NCBI RefSeq assembly: GCF_000524195.1
Contig: NW_020170492.1
Location: 52,694-116,693 of the forward strand
From: Echinococcus granulosus
Taxonomy: Eukaryota; Platyhelminthes; Cestoda; Cyclophyllidea; Taeniidae
DNA length: 64,000 nucleotides
Reading direction: 5' to 3'
The notes beneath the pieces are model-generated. The model searched no databases. It saw nothing but the letters and a program-made list of their open reading frames with translations, and was not told the origin of the DNA. A program made the translations under genes and the position numbers. Positions 60,201 to 64,000 of this stretch are shown piece by piece; the first letter of the stretch is position 1, and each line of letters starts with the position of its first letter.

Positions 60201-63116
60201 TGCTCCGTTTGTTGATTTTATTTCTGCCGACAAGCTTATGTCCATTCGACCTATTCTTAGTGATTTAGTGTTAGCTTTTCATTCAGAAGTGGGTGTTATT
60301 GTGTTATCCGACTAACTGCATTCATCAGGGTTGGTGGTAATTGGCTAAAGCTTGTCATTGTCATTGGATGAAGAGTTGCAACTTGATTGTCGTTCTTGTC
60401 ATGGACAGTAACAATTAATTTATGCTAACCACCTTTCCCGCTGTTCACTTCATTCGCCACAATTTGTCATAGAGATGTCAGCTAAAATCTTTTCGGTACT
60501 AGAAGATTACTTCCTTAGGAAGGCTCTATTCCCTTCCGTCATCTGGTAGATTTGACTTCACTGTCTGTTCTTCGTTCCCAGCTATGATTTGACTACATCA
60601 GTCACTCAACACGAAGAAATGTTTCCTGCTTTCGAACTTCCTCAGACACCAAATTAGTGACAGCATGATAGGGTGGGTTCCTAGAAAAGAATAACAGTCT
60701 GCTTCATTGCCATGGGGGAAAGGCTCCCACTCCAGATGACAGAATTTGGGATGTTTCAATGCAATAGTCAATTCCAAAACAGCGGGAGACCGCAATAGGG
60801 TGAGACGAAACCGCCCCTGAAAACGTCTCTGAGACAGGAAACGACGGACAGGAACTGAGGGTGTAGTATTTCCTTACATTGCGGGGATTTGAAGAGACAG
60901 CAACTGGTGCTAAACAGGAAAGAGGGGTGAAGCTGCGAGGAGTTGCCTTCCACTGTTTTGGCTTCTAAATATCAAGATCAGTTCCGAAAACGGGCTCCCA
61001 ATTTGACACTGTTCAAAATTCGCCTTCGTTCTGTTTTTTTTTCAGTCCCATTACTTATGTATGCGATTCAATTTTTTTAACTGGGAAAAAACTACTTTGT
61101 GACACTTCTGTGATAAGAAATGTTACAATGGAAAGTTAGAATTTATCATTTTTGATTTTAGTGGCTTTGAAGAATCTATTCCGGCAACTTTGTGGGACTC
61201 TTATTGAGTAAAGTAGCGTTTATTCTCGTTAAAGTTCGGGAGGAGTATTGCCTTTTTGCCCCCGGAACCGAATATTTTTGCAAACATGAGCATTTGCCCA
61301 CTCTTTAGCTGTCATTTGTGATGTCTGGGCCATTCTCTTTTCATTTCCCTCTTCCTCTTTTACTCCTCATCCACTCGCAACCATTCCTTCCCATATCTGC
61401 TGCAACCTTTCCTCATTCCAAATTTCATGTGATTCGCAGTTTGTATCTAGGGGTCCCTCCTTACGTACATTTTTTTGCTTCCTGACAAGCATTTCCTTTC
61501 AACCGTATTCGAGGCCGTAACACCTTGGGAGATGCATGGCAGCGACCTTACACTCCGACGATATAGTTTCTGATATGCCATCATCACTCAAGGATTTGAC
61601 CACCAGGTGAACTAGTAACCTAGCGAAGTACGAAGAGAAAAGAAGGGATTCATCCTTCTGAATGGCGTTATTTCAAGTTCCCCTCATTAGAATCGACAAC
61701 TTTACATATGCGTTTCGTGAATAATTAGATTCATACGACCTACTTGCCGTGTGCTGTCTTTTGTGGCATTGAGGGAATGAAAGGCAATAACCGTCGAACG
61801 AGTCATGGATCTCACTTAAATTTTTCTTTGTTCTGGATATCAACGAAGAAAAGGCAAGAGATTGATGAATTTCGCTACCATTTTCTACTCTTTCCCATTC
61901 CAAGACAGCTTCCTTTACCTTGACAGCAAACTGATGCCGTTGACACAGGAGATTGCACAATTCGGCGTGGTTTGATTTGTACGGGTCGGACTTAGTCCTT
62001 CTCTGTCGAGTGTTTGCGACTGTCTACCAATTCCTTTGTGATTGTTTACAAACCCAAGTTTACACTCCTAACTAGTCTCCGTCAATGCCATGTTGACATA
62101 TTTGAGGGTTTGTGACTGGCATCAGTGACTAATTTTGATTGAAATGTTGCATTCAGAGTTGCCTCTGAGGGCGCCTCTAAACTGGATTCGCCTATTGTTA
62201 AAATCCAAAGGGAGGGAGTCAGTATTCCCTGTATTTTTACCGAAAGAGCAGGGTTCTTTATCTGATGCATGTGTGCTGTTGATATCTTTTTTGTGATAAT
62301 AAAAAATCATATTTAACTAAAGCGGTCAAATAGTTCCCACCTTGTTTTGGTTACTCCTCTGCATCTGTCATCACAACGGGAATGAAAATCTCCTGATGAA
62401 TGTCGCAATGTCGCCGGCGCCAATCTATCCATCTCTCACATTCTTACCGCTAACTGTTGGAGAAATTGACTTGCTAAGTATTACTGAGGTCTGGATGGTG
62501 TTCTGCAGCAAATGCCTCCGCAAATGCCAATTATTTCTCGTTGAAACGTTTCTCAATAAAACATCTAACAGAGAATGGCCCTTAGAAACTTCTTGCTTTA
62601 ATGTCCCGTCTTTGTTGTGTAGTTTTTATGTCTCTGCTACACATGTGTCAGAACTTGAGATCGGGTGCGATGCTAAAGGCCGACCTGTTTTAACAGTTCT
62701 TCTGTTGTTGTGTCCTTTTTTAAGAATCGACTAAGGTGTTGGCCACTGGTCTCAGAGGGAAGTCGATTACAACAGTCTAAATGTTTTATTTCTCCCCAAA
62801 TCCAATTTATTCCCTTTTAATTGAATGCTTCTCGTATGTATGGAGTGTCGCGCATATGTGACGCTGGCGGTGTCAAAATAAATCAATCCTTTCCAGAAGA
62901 GAAGTTTATTAAAATAATGGGGAGAGAGGAGCTTGCGAACTCACCGACCACTTATTCCTTGATTTTATTCCAGGCGGAATCGTGAATCTCGGCGATGCCA
63001 ATCACCAACTCCTGCAAATACAGCAAGCAGCTCTGCTTCAACAACAGCTGCATCAGCGGATCGCCTCTGTGAATGCTACAGTTACAATGGGTACTCAAGG
63101 AAATCCTTATCTTCAG
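57268..63116 (+). CDS. Long disordered protein, N-terminal part (gene runs off window)
   Basis: Exons 57268-57410, 57455-57585, 57686-58280 and 62974-63116 join in phase to 337 residues, with donors GTACAA, GTACTT, GTGAAC and GTGAGG and acceptors CCAG, TCAG and CCAG. The ATG at 57268 has an in-frame TAA four codons upstream. The product is mostly disordered: an acidic run DIDNEAPEIDDDDD, a basic block MRRQQRRQQQRLRRR, a proline run PPPPSEPPPSLPP, a hydrophobic patch LPAMLHIPGLPVNYPPP and a Gln-rich helix HQLLQIQQAALLQQQLHQR. The order of a basic RR-rich block, then CS-containing and LPV-x-Y-x-P segments recalls the N-terminus of RNF38/RNF44 RING ligases, but this is weak. The RING, if present, would lie right of the window. 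The first intron is 44 nt and the third 4.7 kb. Confidence 0.7.
58281..62973 (+). other. Long intron of the last gene
   Basis: A 4.7-kb intron with donor GTGAACCC and acceptor TTTTATTCCAG. It contains T-rich and pyrimidine-rich tracts and several open frames (59997-60245 and 61673-61960 minus, 62342-62734 plus) without recognisable domains. Parts of the last one show a loosely similar segment at 63500-63580. No nested gene could be supported. Confidence 0.65.
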
Positions 63117-64000
63117 GTGAGGTACTTCCTCCTCTAAAAATGTGGGCTGCCGGTAAATGACTACTATGTCCACAAAAACACTTCCGATGCTGGCGTTATC
63201 TTACAATCCGCCTGTGATTACTGCTGTAATTATGGCCTTTGAATGGCTGTGACATTGACTGGATTTAAATTTGTAACAGGAAAGACAATCATGCAACGCT
63301 TTTGCATCACGTTTCAAATTCAAGGGCTGCAGTCTTTCCATCATATTCCGCGTAGAAAAGTTTGCTCGAAAGCAAAACCTGCCTTTTGAAATATGCTACG
63401 TAAAGTAGCTTCCATCTTATTTCATAAGTACTTCAATTTTACTCCTTTTTTTCATTTTTATATCACTGCAGACTTCAGCTTTGTACGTTTTGGTTTAACC
63501 CCGTCACTAACCGTGTTGCTGAGCTTGAGATTGGGTTGCCTCCGTAATGCCTGATTGTTGTTTTCTCCTTTGTTAAGGGCACCCATAAATTCATTCAACT
63601 GCAGTCGAGGTGTTGCTTTAATTTAAAAGTACAAAGGGGCTGGAAAGTTAGTGGATGAGCTCCATACTACCAGCTTTTAAGTACTTTAAGCGAATGAGTG
63701 AGTGGTTGGTTGGATATGCAAGCACACTGTAGGTAGAAAATGATTTCCTGCGGCGGTAACACCCATGCTCGTCCCATGTGCGTGAGACCGAGGCAGGTAA
63801 GCGTTATAGCTAGGGAAGCAGGGAATGCTCTTGTCGATAGGCGAACATAAAACCTTGTCCATTGACTCATGAGTAGCGGTGGGGAGAGGTGAGGCAATAT
63901 TTAAACACTCTAGGTGTACTACCACTCACTTGGGTCATACTCACACTAGCTTATCTGTTGCACAGCCAATAACCTAGGCCTCTAACATTCTACCTTCCCC
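63117..64000. other. Right-edge intron sequence
   Basis: Probably the next intron of the last gene. No further exon with good borders was found. The frames at 63667-63897 and 63686-63925 on the minus strand overlap each other and match nothing known. Confidence 0.4.

Noticed and set aside
59997..60245. 82-residue minus-strand frame with a helix-like MRRSLEQMMLES segment
   Set aside because: Sits in an intron, matches no family, and no exon borders or homologous copy support it.
62342..62734. 130-residue open frame on the plus strand
   Set aside because: Inside the 4.7-kb intron of the last gene; no recognisable domain; a loosely similar non-coding segment occurs at 63500-63580.

Overview
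The window reads as nuclear DNA of a eukaryote, most likely a parasitic flatworm and probably a repeat-bearing tapeworm or fluke. It is AT-rich. The genes are split by GT-AG introns of very mixed size, from 31, 44, 68, 70 and 75 nt up to about 5 kb. Wide gaps between genes hold old retrotransposon debris. There is a noggin gene of the 'noggin-like' type with a long insertion, as known from planarians. Placing it in flatworms is an inference from gene content and intron style, not from a database match. Most single open frames in the window are chance; the real genes appear only when short exons are joined in phase.

Layout. (1) 1-10656, plus: the 3' part of a ZYG11-family gene, the substrate receptor of a CUL2 ubiquitin ligase, in 12 exons. 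(2) 12136-14406, plus: an ERI3-type DEDDh 3'-5' exoribonuclease in 6 recognised exons, with the 5' end unresolved. (3) 19230-25311, minus: a complete two-exon noggin-like secreted BMP antagonist, with a 5.0 kb intron inside the cystine-knot domain. (4) 32630-33215, minus: a small gene with a zinc-ribbon-like end, possibly RNase P subunit Rpp21/Rpr2-like, containing a 31-nt intron. (5) 34780-36743, minus: a complete four-exon CFAP20 gene of the ciliary axoneme. (6) 37-57 kb: a repeat-rich stretch with three copies of one roughly 197-bp LTR (one a solo LTR with a target-site duplication), a decayed Ty3/Gypsy pol region at 54.1-56.6 kb, three pairs of diverged dispersed repeats, and a two-exon coding fragment of unknown function at 41.9-42.4 kb. 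(7) 57268 to beyond the right edge, plus: the 5' part of a gene for a long disordered protein, possibly an RNF38/44-type ligase N-terminus.

The genes are unrelated in function (protein turnover, RNA trimming, BMP signalling, tRNA processing, cilia) and each appears to have its own transcription unit. I see no operon, CRISPR array, bacterial-type system or convincing tRNA/rRNA gene. The most informative result is the noggin-like gene. Its nine domain cysteines keep vertebrate spacing except for 74 instead of 7 residues between the fifth and sixth, and this extra segment is very rich in arginine. I found no wholly new multi-gene system.
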